Shown piece after piece: positions 15,783 to 24,953 of a DNA stretch of 56,379 bases. The position numbers and the translations under genes are program-made. Source of the DNA: Bacteroidota bacterium (GTDB taxonomy: Bacteria; Bacteroidota; Bacteroidia; Chitinophagales; UBA10324); the NCBI GenBank assembly GCA_018267315.1, contig JAFDYS010000029.1, positions 7,759 through 64,137 on the forward strand, written 5' to 3'. The first letter of the stretch is position 1. Each line of letters begins with the position of its first letter. Below the pieces are notes generated by a model. The model did no database searches, was not told the DNA's origin, and was given only the letters and a program-made list of their open reading frames with translations.

Positions 15783-17207
15783 CTACCATCCTCCGCCCAA
15801 ACTCCGGTAAAGACTTACCATAGAGTTGAGCTTGCTCTGCAGAATGAATGACTCCTGCAGTTCTGCATTAAAGAGATTATCCTGCTGAATAATCACTTCC
15901 GTGTAATCCGTGTAGCCAAAGTTGTAACGTGCCTCAGAAAGCCGCAACGCATTTCGTGCGGCATCTACCTGCTGGCGAAGAATGTCGTACTGCCGTGTGT
16001 AGCTCTCATAATTCTTCAATGAATTATCTACATCCGTGAAGGCCTCCAAAACCGTTTCCTGGTAGAAATATGAAACCTGCTGCAATCGCGCCCGCTCAGC
16101 CCGCGTGATGTGATTCAGTTCACCGAAATGGAAGAGCGGACCGAAAATCGCTCCTGCTCCGCTGGCCACCAGTCCTGCACTTCCTAAAAATGTGCTCAGG
16201 TCAGGACTGGCGAAGCCGAGAATACCCGTGAGAGAAATAGACGGAAACTGATTGGCCACCGCAATGCCGACACGGTTGAACTGTGCCTCCACCTGATAAC
16301 TTGCTTCACGAATATCCGGCCGGCGCTCAAGCAATTCAGATGGAATACCGGAAGGCAGGCTTGGAACAAAGACCTGATCCACATTCGCAAGCCCCCGCGG
16401 AATTTGCCCGGGCGGTAATCCCTGCAACACACGCAATGCATTTTGATATACATTGATCAACCGCTCAAACTCGGGAACCGCAGCCGCTGCCACTGACTCC
16501 TGTTGTATCGCCTGAAATTTATCCAGCTCCGAAACGTAGCCCGTATCAAAGCGGGCTGTAATGAGTAATGTATTGTAGTGCCGCGCCTCATAGGTTCTCT
16601 GAGCTATTGCCAGCCGATTGTCGAGATCGCGCAGGATGAAATAATTAGTGGCCACGTTGGCGATCAAACTGGTTTGAAGCAAATTCCTGTTTTCTTCCGA
16701 AGCTAGAAACTCAGCTTGTGCGGCCTTCTTTGAGTAACGAAGTTTTCCCCACAAATCCAATTCCCAGTCGAGGGAACCGTACACGCTGTAAGCAGCTCCG
16801 TCAATGCCCGCTCCTACTTTTTGTGCTTCACTGCCGATGGATCCATAACCCGCTCCCCCGCCGTAATTGAACGAAGGCCAGATTTGCGCATTTGCTGCCG
16901 CAGTAATTTCCCTGGCTTCAGTAACGCGTGCTATTGCAGCAAGTAAGTTGCGGTTACTGTCAAGCGTGACCTGTATCAATCGGCGCAGCACCGTATCCTG
17001 ATAGAGATCCACCCACTTCATATTGGTGATAGAATCTTTTGTAACCTGATTGGGATAAACGGAATCGGTGGCAACCTTTGGCGGTGATTCATAAATACCA
17101 CCGACAAAACATCCGTTCATCAACACAGTTACTGCTACAAGCAGCGCCGCAACTAATGTGCGTAAAGGCAACAGCATGTATGAACCCGGAGAGCCATGTA
17201 TTTTCAT
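15783..17207 (-). CDS. RND efflux outer-membrane factor (TolC/OprM, NodT family)
   Basis: 474 residues with a lipoprotein signal ending LMNGC (Cys33). Typical motifs are W-x-DLYQDTVLRRLIQVTLDSNRNLLAA, the WELDLWGKLRYSKKAAQAEFLAS block, and RRPDIREASYQVEAQFNRVGIAVANQFPSISL. It forms the trimeric channel through the outer membrane for the pump encoded just upstream. Its ATG at 17207 overlaps the pump stop as ATGA, so the start is well supported. It is the last gene of the operon. Confidence 0.93.
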   Translation of the reverse strand: MKIHGSPGSYMLLPLRTLVAALLVAVTVLMNGCFVGGIYESPPKVATDSVYPNQVTKDSITNMKWVDLYQDTVLRRLIQVTLDSNRNLLAAIARVTEAREITAAANAQIWPSFNYGGGAGYGSIGSEAQKVGAGIDGAAYSVYGSLDWELDLWGKLRYSKKAAQAEFLASEENRNLLQTSLIANVATNYFILRDLDNRLAIAQRTYEARHYNTLLITARFDTGYVSELDKFQAIQQESVAAAAVPEFERLINVYQNALRVLQGLPPGQIPRGLANVDQVFVPSLPSGIPSELLERRPDIREASYQVEAQFNRVGIAVANQFPSISLTGILGFASPDLSTFLGSAGLVASGAGAIFGPLFHFGELNHITRAERARLQQVSYFYQETVLEAFTDVDNSLKNYESYTRQYDILRQQVDAARNALRLSEARYNFGYTDYTEVIIQQDNLFNAELQESFILQSKLNSMVSLYRSLGGGW

Positions 17208-20200
17208 TTCGCTTCCGCCTCCTTCGCTGCTTTCTTTTTCTTCTTACCCTCAATTAAAACAAAGAACGCCGGAATCAGTAACACACCGATGATGGTGGCA
17301 CAAAGCATTCCGGCAAACACGGCCATACCCATCACTTTGCGTCCTTCAGCTCCGGCGCCACTGGCAGTAAGCAGCGGTACCACGCCAAGTATGAATGCAA
17401 ATGATGTCATAAGGATGGGACGGAAACGAAGCTTAGCTCCATCAATGGCGGCCGTGAGTGTGTCATCTCCTGCTTCCTTTTTCATTTTGGCAAACTCCAC
17501 AATGAGAATAGCGTTCTTGGCATTGAGGCCGATCAGCATCACCAATCCGATTTGCGCGAACACATTGTTCACATAACTCAATGACCAGATGCCGGCGATG
17601 AACAGTCCGAGAAATGCGCCCATCACGGCCCAAGGAGTTCCCAGCAGCACACTGAACGGCAGCTTCCAGCTTTCATATTGCGCCGCGAGAATGAGGAATA
17701 CGAACAGCAATGCCATGAGGAACGCTTTGCCTCCGGTACCGGCAGCTGCTTCCTCCTGGTAACTCATGTTACTCCACTGATAACTCATATCAGCCGGCAG
17801 CGTTTCTGCTGCCACTTCTTTCAGGGCCTGCAACGCCTGCGAAGAACTGTATCCCGGCGCCGGCACACCGTTGATTTCAGCAGCGCGGTAAATGTTGAAG
17901 TGATTGGTGTATTGCGGCCCACTGGTGTCACTTACCGTAGCCACCGTTCCCAGCGGTACCATTTCACCCTCCTTATTCCGTGAATAGAATTGCTGCAGAT
18001 CATCGGGCTTCATGCGGTAATCCATGTCGGCCATTACATAGGTTTTGTACTGGCGTCCGAACTGGTTGAAGTTGTTTACAAAATATCCGCCGAGATAGGT
18101 GGAGATCGTGCTGTTTACATTGTCGAGGTTCAGCCCGAGTTTGTCCACTTTTTCCTTATCCACCTGAATACTTTTTTGAGGCACGTTGGCGCGATAAAGC
18201 GTGTACACTTTTCCGATTTCGGGCCGCTGGCTGGCGGCTGCGATGAAACGCTGCGCCTGCTGAGCCAGATACTGCGGGGAATTTCCGGCACGGTCCTGCA
18301 ACATCATGGTGAAGCCGGCGCCATTACCCAAACCGAGAATCGGCGGCGGACCTACGGCAATCACCGTGGCTTCAGAAATATTCTTTATCGCAAGTGCATT
18401 CACCTCTGCTGCAATTTGCAACGCCGTCTTGTGCCGTTCCTCCCATGGCTTGAGGGTGATAAAGAAAGTGGCCGCATTCGGTGCGACCGTATTGTTGAGG
18501 AGGTTGTTTCCGTTTACAGTTGTGTAGAGTTCTATCTCCGGAATCTTCTTAAGTATTTCTTCAATCTTTTTTGTGGCAGCATCCGTGCGTTGCATTGAGG
18601 CCGCATCTGGTAATAAGGTGCTGATGATGAAATAGCCCTGGTCTTCTTCCGGAACGAAACCCGTAGGAATTTTGATTCCGAGCAACGCGGCTACCGCCAC
18701 AATGCCGCCGAGAATAACTACGGATACAATAAGCTTCCTCGCAAAAAATCCGGCCACCTTCACATAGCCGTTCGTAAACCGGTCAAAGAAGCGGTTGAAC
18801 CCGCTGAAGAAGCGTGCAAGTAATCCCTTCGATTCCTTTTTCGGTTTAAGCAGCAGTGCCGCCAGTGCAGGACTCAGTGTGAGTGCATTAAACGCAGAGA
18901 AACAAACCGAGATCGCAATGGTGATGGCAAACTGCTGGTACAATCGCCCGGTAATACCTCCGGTGAATGACACCGGTATAAACACAGCGGATAGAATAAC
19001 GGCTATCGCCACCACAGGCCCTCCCACTTCCTTCATCGCTTTGCTGGTGGCATCTCTGGGCGACATGCCGTGTTCTATATTATGCATCACCGCTTCCACC
19101 ACTACAATGGCATCATCCACCACCAACCCGATCGCGAGAACAAGACCAAGCAGTGAAAGTACATTCACTGAAAATCCGAGCAACGGAAAAACCATAAAGG
19201 TTCCGATGAGTGAAACCGGAACCGTTAACAACGGAATCAGAGTTGCTCTCCAGTCCTGCAGGAAAATGAAAACCACGAGAATTACCAGCACGACTGCTTC
19301 CAGAAGCGTCTTAATAATTTCATCAATACCCGCAGTAACAGCCGCCGTGGTATCCAGCGAGAAATCCGACTTCATGTCGGACGGAAATCGTTCATTAAGT
19401 TCTGTAATCTTGCTCTTCACGGCTTCAGCCACTGCCAATGCATTGGAACCGGGAATCTGGAAAATGGCAATCGTGGACGCAGGCGAACTGTTGATACGGC
19501 TGCTCATCGTATAGTTCTCCGTTCCCAATTCAATCCTTGCCACATCACTCATGCGCACCAGGGCGCCGTTGGGATTCGACTTGAGGATGATATCAGCGAA
19601 TTGCTGCTCGGTAATGAGGCGCGACTGCAGCAAGGTAGTATAAGTGTTCTGCGTGCCGGGAGCGGCGGGTTCACCACCAAAACTTCCGCCCGGCTTAATC
19701 ACGTTCTGTGCTTTGAGTGCATTGATTACATCCTGCACCGTGAGATTATATTGTGAAAGGCGGTCGGGTTTAACCCACACGCGCATGGCATATTCTGAAC
19801 CGCCAAACACAAACACATCACCCACACCGTTGATTCGCTTTAACTCATCCACGATGTTGATGAAAGCATAGTTGTTCAGAAACTTGGAATCATACGTGTT
19901 GTTGGGCGAAGAAATCGACACGAGCATGAGCGGGAACGTGAGCGATTTTTTCGTGGTTACACCGAGTGCGGTTACCTCCGGCGGAAGGAACGGTGATGCC
20001 TGCGCCACACGGTTTTGCGTGAGCATGTTGGCATTGTCGAGATTCGTTCCTACATCAAAAGAAACTTCGAGCCGGGTGGTGCCGTCATTGGCATTCACCG
20101 AGCGCATGTAGATCATTTTCTCCACGCCATTTACCTGCTGCTCAATCGGCGTGGCCACGGTTTGTTCCATGTTCACCGAATTGGCACCGGTATACGAGGC

Positions 20201-20338
20201 ATTCACCTGAATCATCGGCGGCGTGATCTCGGGATATTGCGAGATGGGAATACCGAGCAACACGATATAGCCCAGTATCACCATCAGGATGGCGATCACC
20301 ATGGCGAAGATGGGCCGGCGGATAAAGAATTCACTCAT
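17204..20338 (-). CDS. RND multidrug efflux pump, inner-membrane subunit (AcrB/HAE1 family)
   Basis: 1044 residues, normal length for HAE1 pumps. The N-terminus FIRRPIFAMVIAILMVILG is typical. The proton relay is present: VVDDAIVVVE in TM4 and the Lys of LNAKNAILIVEFAK in TM10. GFVPEEDQGYF marks the second periplasmic repeat. It exports drugs or other amphiphiles from periplasm and membrane, working with the adaptor upstream (54-bp gap) and the outer-membrane factor downstream (4-bp overlap). No local regulator is visible. The C-terminal tail is Lys-rich. Confidence 0.96.
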   Translation of the reverse strand: MSEFFIRRPIFAMVIAILMVILGYIVLLGIPISQYPEITPPMIQVNASYTGANSVNMEQTVATPIEQQVNGVEKMIYMRSVNANDGTTRLEVSFDVGTNLDNANMLTQNRVAQASPFLPPEVTALGVTTKKSLTFPLMLVSISSPNNTYDSKFLNNYAFINIVDELKRINGVGDVFVFGGSEYAMRVWVKPDRLSQYNLTVQDVINALKAQNVIKPGGSFGGEPAAPGTQNTYTTLLQSRLITEQQFADIILKSNPNGALVRMSDVARIELGTENYTMSSRINSSPASTIAIFQIPGSNALAVAEAVKSKITELNERFPSDMKSDFSLDTTAAVTAGIDEIIKTLLEAVVLVILVVFIFLQDWRATLIPLLTVPVSLIGTFMVFPLLGFSVNVLSLLGLVLAIGLVVDDAIVVVEAVMHNIEHGMSPRDATSKAMKEVGGPVVAIAVILSAVFIPVSFTGGITGRLYQQFAITIAISVCFSAFNALTLSPALAALLLKPKKESKGLLARFFSGFNRFFDRFTNGYVKVAGFFARKLIVSVVILGGIVAVAALLGIKIPTGFVPEEDQGYFIISTLLPDAASMQRTDAATKKIEEILKKIPEIELYTTVNGNNLLNNTVAPNAATFFITLKPWEERHKTALQIAAEVNALAIKNISEATVIAVGPPPILGLGNGAGFTMMLQDRAGNSPQYLAQQAQRFIAAASQRPEIGKVYTLYRANVPQKSIQVDKEKVDKLGLNLDNVNSTISTYLGGYFVNNFNQFGRQYKTYVMADMDYRMKPDDLQQFYSRNKEGEMVPLGTVATVSDTSGPQYTNHFNIYRAAEINGVPAPGYSSSQALQALKEVAAETLPADMSYQWSNMSYQEEAAAGTGGKAFLMALLFVFLILAAQYESWKLPFSVLLGTPWAVMGAFLGLFIAGIWSLSYVNNVFAQIGLVMLIGLNAKNAILIVEFAKMKKEAGDDTLTAAIDGAKLRFRPILMTSFAFILGVVPLLTASGAGAEGRKVMGMAVFAGMLCATIIGVLLIPAFFVLIEGKKKKKAAKEAEAK

Positions 20339-20392
20339 AAATAGGTGACGAACAAGTTGAGGGAATCAGGGTTTAGCATGAATGAAATACTA

Positions 20393-21535
20393 CTATCGGT
20401 TTACCGAAGTCGAGTCATATGAATACGGCTGCACAACGGGTTTGATCACCATACCGGGCTTGATGATGGCGTTACCAATGAGTGCGACTTTTTCGCCCGG
20501 CTTAAGGCCATCCATAATCACCCAGTTGCTCCCTACACGCTGGCCTACCTGCACCGGGCGCGGCTGAATCTTGCTGCTATCGTTAACCACAAACACCTGG
20601 TAGATGTTCTGCAACTGATTGATGGCCTGTTGCGGAACAAGGATGGCATTCTCTATTTGCTCCGATTCAAAACGCACCTTAACATACTGTCCGGGCTTGA
20701 GCATGTGTGATTTGTTTTCAACGATGGCCTGCACGAGCAGTGAACCGGTGGTGGGATCCACTTCACGGTTTGCAAAATCCAGTTTGGCGGTCTCAGGAAA
20801 TAGTGATCCGTCACTCAATATTAATTGCACATTCAGATTCTTCAATTGCTCGGCCGTCATGGATTGTTTGTATTTCAGAAAATCGTTTTCAGAAATCGAA
20901 AACCGGACACGCAAAGCACCTACGGCTGACACGGTATTAATGGAAGATCCACCGATGCTCTTGCTCACATAATCACCCACCTGCACTTTCGAAACACCGA
21001 TCACTCCGTCAATAGGTGAAAGGATACGGGTATAACTTAACTGTGTTTGTGCATTATTTAATCCCGCTTTGGCTGCTTCTACGGCCTGCACCTGCGCATC
21101 ATAGTTTGCCTGAGCGGCATCCAGGTCGCGTTTACTCAGCGCATTCATCTCCACCAGTGGAATCACCCGGTCTAAATCGGCTTTGGCTTTTGCCAGCATT
21201 ACATTGGCCTGTGCGAGATTGGCCTGCGCCTGTTGTTCCCGGTTACGCAGTTCATCATCCTGTATCACGTACAACACTTGACCAGCCCTTACTTGTCCTC
21301 CTTCCTTAAACTCGATGGATTGAACCCATCCTTCCACCCGTGGCTTGATGTCAACGTCGGACTGTCCGTAGGTTTGTCCTACGTATTCCACATAGAGTGG
21401 AACAGTCTTTTGCCCGGCCTCCACCACATTTACATCGGGAATGATCATTGCTTTCTGCTCGGCCTTCTTGCAGGAAGTGATGACAAATGCTGCAAAAGGC
21501 AGAAGCAGCCAAATGTTGAATCGAATCTTTCGCAT
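20393..21535 (-). CDS. RND efflux periplasmic adaptor (AcrA/MFP family)
   Basis: 380 residues, lipoprotein signal ending VITSC (Cys22). The lipoyl halves are visible as IEFKEGGQVRAGQVLYVI and ILSPIDGVIGVSKVQVGDYV, flanking a coiled-coil hairpin (residues ~95-165, rich in Ala, Gln and Lys), followed by beta-barrel and membrane-proximal domains. It bridges pump and outer-membrane factor. First gene of the three-gene operon. The divergent region to the lipoprotein gene at 21693 holds a TGATTTCTGTCA motif. Confidence 0.94.
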   Translation of the reverse strand: MRKIRFNIWLLLPFAAFVITSCKKAEQKAMIIPDVNVVEAGQKTVPLYVEYVGQTYGQSDVDIKPRVEGWVQSIEFKEGGQVRAGQVLYVIQDDELRNREQQAQANLAQANVMLAKAKADLDRVIPLVEMNALSKRDLDAAQANYDAQVQAVEAAKAGLNNAQTQLSYTRILSPIDGVIGVSKVQVGDYVSKSIGGSSINTVSAVGALRVRFSISENDFLKYKQSMTAEQLKNLNVQLILSDGSLFPETAKLDFANREVDPTTGSLLVQAIVENKSHMLKPGQYVKVRFESEQIENAILVPQQAINQLQNIYQVFVVNDSSKIQPRPVQVGQRVGSNWVIMDGLKPGEKVALIGNAIIKPGMVIKPVVQPYSYDSTSVNR

Positions 21536-21638
21536 TACAAGTGATTAATTTGAAACCAGCGCGATGTCTGAAATGTGTCGCAAGGTAATAAGAATGTATC
21601 ATCACACCGCCTAACCAAAATCAGCATACTTCACTGAT

Positions 21639-21650
21639 TGATTTCTGTCA
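21639..21650. promoter_or_regulatory. Crp/Fnr-like operator motif (TGATTTCTGTCA)
   Basis: A 12-bp dyad-type motif in the 157-bp divergent region between the efflux adaptor (ATG 21535) and the DUF4136-like lipoprotein (ATG 21693). A -7-like TTTCTTTG follows at 21670-21677, one base off TAnnTTTG, so the lipoprotein gene is the nearer candidate target. Confidence 0.4.
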
Positions 21651-21692
21651 AACCAAAGGGAACATTTCCTTTCTTTGCAAAAATTTAGTCCC

Positions 21693-22319
21693 ATGAAAAA
21701 ATCTTCAGTCTGGTTACTGGTTCCACTGTTCATTGCCTTTCAACTCATTACTTCCTGCTCTTCCACACAACTGGTCAGCAGCTGGCGCGATCCGGAAACC
21801 ACCGTAGATAAGACGAAACTGTCAAAGGTATTGGTGATGTGTCTCGTGAAAGATGAAACAACCCGACGGGTGGCTGAGGATGAAATTGTGAAGCGTAATC
21901 CCACGGTATTCGTAACTTCTTATGACAAGTATCCCGCACAGATGCTTGAAAGCAATCCGGACAAAATGAAGGTTGAAATTCCAAGCCAGGGGTATGATGG
22001 CATCATCATCATGCGGCTTGTAGGTAAGGAACAGGCCACCACTTATGTGCCCGGCAGCTACCCGAGTTACTACGGCGGATGGTATGGCTATTACGGGTAC
22101 GCCGCGCCGTATTACTATGATCCGGGTTACTATCGCACTGATGAATATTACTCAGTAGAAACAAATATCTATTCCATTCCCAAGAATAAATTGATCTGGT
22201 CTGGAATTACCGAAACCATCAACCCCGGATCGGTTGAAACCACCATCCGTGAAATCAGCGATGCCATTGCTTACCAGATGAAGAAAGAAGGTTTCCTGAA
22301 GAGTGAGGAATCCAAATAA
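21693..22319 (+). CDS. DUF4136-like lipoprotein, copy 1
   Basis: 208 residues from the ATG at 21693, which gives a lipoprotein signal ending LITSC. The mature part starts SSTQLVSSWRDPE, has a Tyr/Gly-rich loop (PSYYGGWYGYYGYAAPYYYDPG) around residues 125-150, and then VETNIYSIPKNKLIWSGITE, a pattern shared by DUF4136-type outer-membrane lipoproteins. A paralogue lies at 44502-45143. Function unknown; such proteins are usually envelope-associated. Confidence 0.7.
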   Translation: MKKSSVWLLVPLFIAFQLITSCSSTQLVSSWRDPETTVDKTKLSKVLVMCLVKDETTRRVAEDEIVKRNPTVFVTSYDKYPAQMLESNPDKMKVEIPSQGYDGIIIMRLVGKEQATTYVPGSYPSYYGGWYGYYGYAAPYYYDPGYYRTDEYYSVETNIYSIPKNKLIWSGITETINPGSVETTIREISDAIAYQMKKEGFLKSEESK

Positions 22320-22378
22320 TTTCGTCGTGGAATGGCACGTTCATTCATCCTCCTAATTCTTTTCTAAAACAAAACCAC

Positions 22379-23029
22379 ATGCAATCATCAATCAGGTTCA
22401 TTTCAAAATTCACATTCATCCTCCTGTTTTTTGTTTCTTTCATCAGCGTGCGATTAATGGCGCAGTCCACGGAACTCACCGGTATTGCCGGCTACACCCT
22501 CGCTGAAACGTTCACAACTACCGATGCCTATGAAGTGCGAATCAGCGATGGCTTCACCTATGGCGGTAATCTTTGCTTTAACCCCAATGAGTTTTACAGC
22601 ATCGTATTACAATACACGCGGCAGGATGCCGAAGCAGATGTGTATGATTACATCTATGGCGGCTATAAGAACGGAATTCCAGTGAGTGTAAACAACATCA
22701 TGATCGGCGGCGAACGTAATCAGCCGATCGGTTCAGGCAAAGCATACGGTTTTGGCGGCATTAACCTGGGAACAGCGGGGCTGGTTACTTCTGAAAGCGG
22801 CTATAGTGATCGCTGGAAGTTTGCTTTTGACATTCATGCCGGATTTAAAATCTATCCTTCAGACCGGGTCGGCATACGGTTGCAGGCAGGAATCAATTTC
22901 CCGGTGCAGTATTTCGGCGCAGCTTTTACGGTAGGTACCGGCGGCAGCGGCGCAGGTGTTTCGGCAACTTCAACTATTACACAGGTAAATTTTCTCGGAG
23001 GACTTATCATACGCTTTCCCTCCAAATAA
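22379..23029 (+). CDS. Outer-membrane beta-barrel protein, unknown
   Basis: 216 residues. Signal peptide to about residue 28 (RLMAQS), then alternating strands with Gly/Tyr turns (GYTLAETFTTTDAYEVRISDGFTYGG, GKAYGFGGINLGTAGL). The end is FLGGLIIRFPSK. A compact 8-strand barrel is likely. It follows the DUF4136-like gene by 59 bp and precedes another barrel gene by 51 bp, so the three may be one unit. Confidence 0.6.
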   Translation: MQSSIRFISKFTFILLFFVSFISVRLMAQSTELTGIAGYTLAETFTTTDAYEVRISDGFTYGGNLCFNPNEFYSIVLQYTRQDAEADVYDYIYGGYKNGIPVSVNNIMIGGERNQPIGSGKAYGFGGINLGTAGLVTSESGYSDRWKFAFDIHAGFKIYPSDRVGIRLQAGINFPVQYFGAAFTVGTGGSGAGVSATSTITQVNFLGGLIIRFPSK

Positions 23030-23080
23030 ACCATTAACGGTAACCAGTGTGAATTTGAAGAGACTCAAAACTTCTACCAC

Positions 23081-23866
23081 ATGTTCTGCCTTATCCCTCG
23101 GTTTCAACCACGTGCATTCTTCTTGTTGATCGCCTTACTCCTTGCAAGTATTTATTCGAATGCAGAATCAAATGACTCATCCAAAGCCAAACTAAAGTAT
23201 CCGAATAATATCAAGCTCAACATCTCTTCACCTATTCTGTACTCGCCTTCATTCGTGTTTTCCTATGAAAGATTGGTAAACTCACACCAATCCTTTTCAG
23301 TCATTGGCGGCTACGTTACTTTCCCGCAAATCATCCGCAGTCTTCCCGACAGCATCAATTTTGAAGAAACTAAAAGCCGCAGCGGTTACAGAGTGGGCGG
23401 CGATTATCGTTTTTATTTCAAGAAAGAAAATAAATACCTGGCGCCTCACGGACTTTACTGGGGACCTTTCGCAGATTATTATTACTTCAACAACAAGAGA
23501 ACTATTTCCGTAATTGATACCACTTTTGCCACCGGCTCCCTTGACTTTGATGGCAAACTTGCCTTATTACAGGTTGGCGTTGGAATGGGCTACCAGTTTT
23601 CACTGATAAAAGACCGAATGACTATTGATCTGTCGTTATTTGGTCCTGCCTTCGCATACTATAAAGCAAACCTCAGTTTGAAGGGTGACTTTGATGCTAA
23701 ACTGGAGGATGAGTACCTGCAGGACTTATTTGACTATATGATCAACAACTTTCCATTGCTGGGAGAGTTGGCAAGCAATAAGGACAAAGAACTTTCCAGC
23801 AGCGGCGTCGCCGATTTGTTTTTTGCAGGTTTCCGCTATTCCATTTGGGTGGGCTTCCGCTTTTAA
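23081..23866 (+). CDS. Outer-membrane beta-barrel protein, unknown
   Basis: 261 residues. Signal peptide to about residue 28, then strands such as SPSFVFSYERLVNSHQSFSVIGGY and GYRVGGDYRFYFKKENKYLAPHGLYWGPFADYYYF; the protein ends FAGFRYSIWVGFRF with a C-terminal Phe. The DUF3575-like layout (short periplasmic start, barrel with long YYF-rich strands) is only suggestive. Third gene of the + strand group starting at 21693. Confidence 0.6.
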   Translation: MFCLIPRFQPRAFFLLIALLLASIYSNAESNDSSKAKLKYPNNIKLNISSPILYSPSFVFSYERLVNSHQSFSVIGGYVTFPQIIRSLPDSINFEETKSRSGYRVGGDYRFYFKKENKYLAPHGLYWGPFADYYYFNNKRTISVIDTTFATGSLDFDGKLALLQVGVGMGYQFSLIKDRMTIDLSLFGPAFAYYKANLSLKGDFDAKLEDEYLQDLFDYMINNFPLLGELASNKDKELSSSGVADLFFAGFRYSIWVGFRF

Positions 23867-23919
23867 TCACCTTATTCAACGCACAAAATTTTTACCCTGA
23901 TTTCATTCAGATCACCGGG

Positions 23920-23931
23920 TGATATTCGTCA
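23920..23931. promoter_or_regulatory. Crp/Fnr-like operator motif (TGATATTCGTCA)
   Basis: A 12-bp TGAT-N4-GTCA motif in the 172-bp gap upstream of the DUF4405-like gene (ATG 24039). It is flanked by G and C (GTGATATTCGTCAC), extending the dyad by one base pair. Confidence 0.4.
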
Positions 23932-24038
23932 CGCATTGATCCGTTGAATGAGATGGAACTTTCCGTTCGGGATGCGCTGACACGGTGCTTACCTACCATT
24001 TTGATAAAGTCTTCCTGTTTCTGAGAAATAGAATAGCT

Positions 24039-24731
24039 ATGAAACGTAAATCAATCAACATCATCATTGATGCGCTGGGCTTTATTGCATTCATCCTGTT
24101 AACCACCACCGGCCTGCTCATGCACTTTATTCTTCCGCCCGGGAGCGGACACTTTATCGGGCTGTGGGGTATGGACCGCCATGAATGGGGGCGTATTCAC
24201 TATTGGATTTCGATTTCCTTCCTGGCCATTCTGGTCCTGCATCTCATCCTGCACTGGCGCTGGATCGTTAGCGTGATCAAAGGGCAGCCCACAGAAGAAT
24301 CAGGATACCGAATGCTGCTGGGCCTGGTGGCATTGATTGCATTACTCGTGCTGGCTTTTTCTCCCTTCTTTGCAGAAGTGCAACCTACGGGTGACGAACC
24401 TCCACATAAGATGCAAGCGCCCCGTGATTCAGCTTCCGTTATTGAACGAGTTGTTGCGCCTGATTCATCAGCGCAGGAAAAAAAAGTAACCGGCGAAGAA
24501 CCAAAATACAAAAACAAAGAAACGAGGCAGGAAGAGAATGAATCCATTGTCGGTTCCATGACACTGCGTGACCTCGAAGCGCAAACCGGCATTCCCTACC
24601 AGTCGGTATTGAAAGAACTGGGACTTTCAACGGATATTTCCCCGGATGAAAGACTGGGCAGATTGAGCAAACAAAATGGTTTTGACATGACGCGGGTGCG
24701 CGAAGCGGTGGAAAAGCTGCAGAAGCGCTAA
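24039..24731 (+). CDS. DUF4405-type membrane protein with helical C-terminal tail
   Basis: 230 residues from the ATG at 24039. Three spans are visible: IDALGFIAFILLTTTGLLMHFIL, the WGRIHYWISISFLAILVLHLILHW span, and LLGLVALIALLVLAFSPFF. Conserved His residues (MHFIL, HYW, LHLILHW) are possible heme ligands, as in cytochrome b-like DUF4405 proteins. A charged, low-complexity linker (~125-165) leads to a C-terminal module, SMTLRDLEAQTGIPYQSVLKELGLSTDISPDERLGRL, similar to tails found on related membrane cytochromes. The domain position suggests electron transfer, perhaps under low oxygen; an operator-like motif lies upstream. Confidence 0.65.
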   Translation: MKRKSINIIIDALGFIAFILLTTTGLLMHFILPPGSGHFIGLWGMDRHEWGRIHYWISISFLAILVLHLILHWRWIVSVIKGQPTEESGYRMLLGLVALIALLVLAFSPFFAEVQPTGDEPPHKMQAPRDSASVIERVVAPDSSAQEKKVTGEEPKYKNKETRQEENESIVGSMTLRDLEAQTGIPYQSVLKELGLSTDISPDERLGRLSKQNGFDMTRVREAVEKLQKR

Positions 24732-24874
24732 CTCATGTCAGTGAGGTCAGCCGGATCATCTTCTTCGATCGGCATGCTGAATTTGTAATTAGAGCAAAAC
24801 ATGGGGCAATGAAGCATTTGCCGGATGTTACGCAGTTGGCCGGCTGAAGTTTCACCCGAAGTCCTTCCTACTAG

Positions 24875-24911
24875 TTCAAAAAGAAAAACCGGAAGCCCTC
24901 CAACTTCCGGT
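24875..24911 (-). terminator. Intrinsic terminator of asnA
   Basis: On the minus strand a perfect 8-bp stem ACCGGAAG (24911-24904) and CTTCCGGT (24895-24888) with an 8-nt loop is followed by TTTTCTTTTT. It lies 43 bp after the asnA stop. It is the clearest terminator of this strand in the region. Confidence 0.85.
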
Positions 24912-24953
24912 CCTTCTCCATGAAAACAAAATTCAATCAAGCCATTCCTCTCT

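Noticed and set aside
18795..19514. 239-codon open frame antisense to the RND pump gene
   Set aside because: Shadow of a long, codon-biased gene with strong family motifs; the antisense frame shows no domain.
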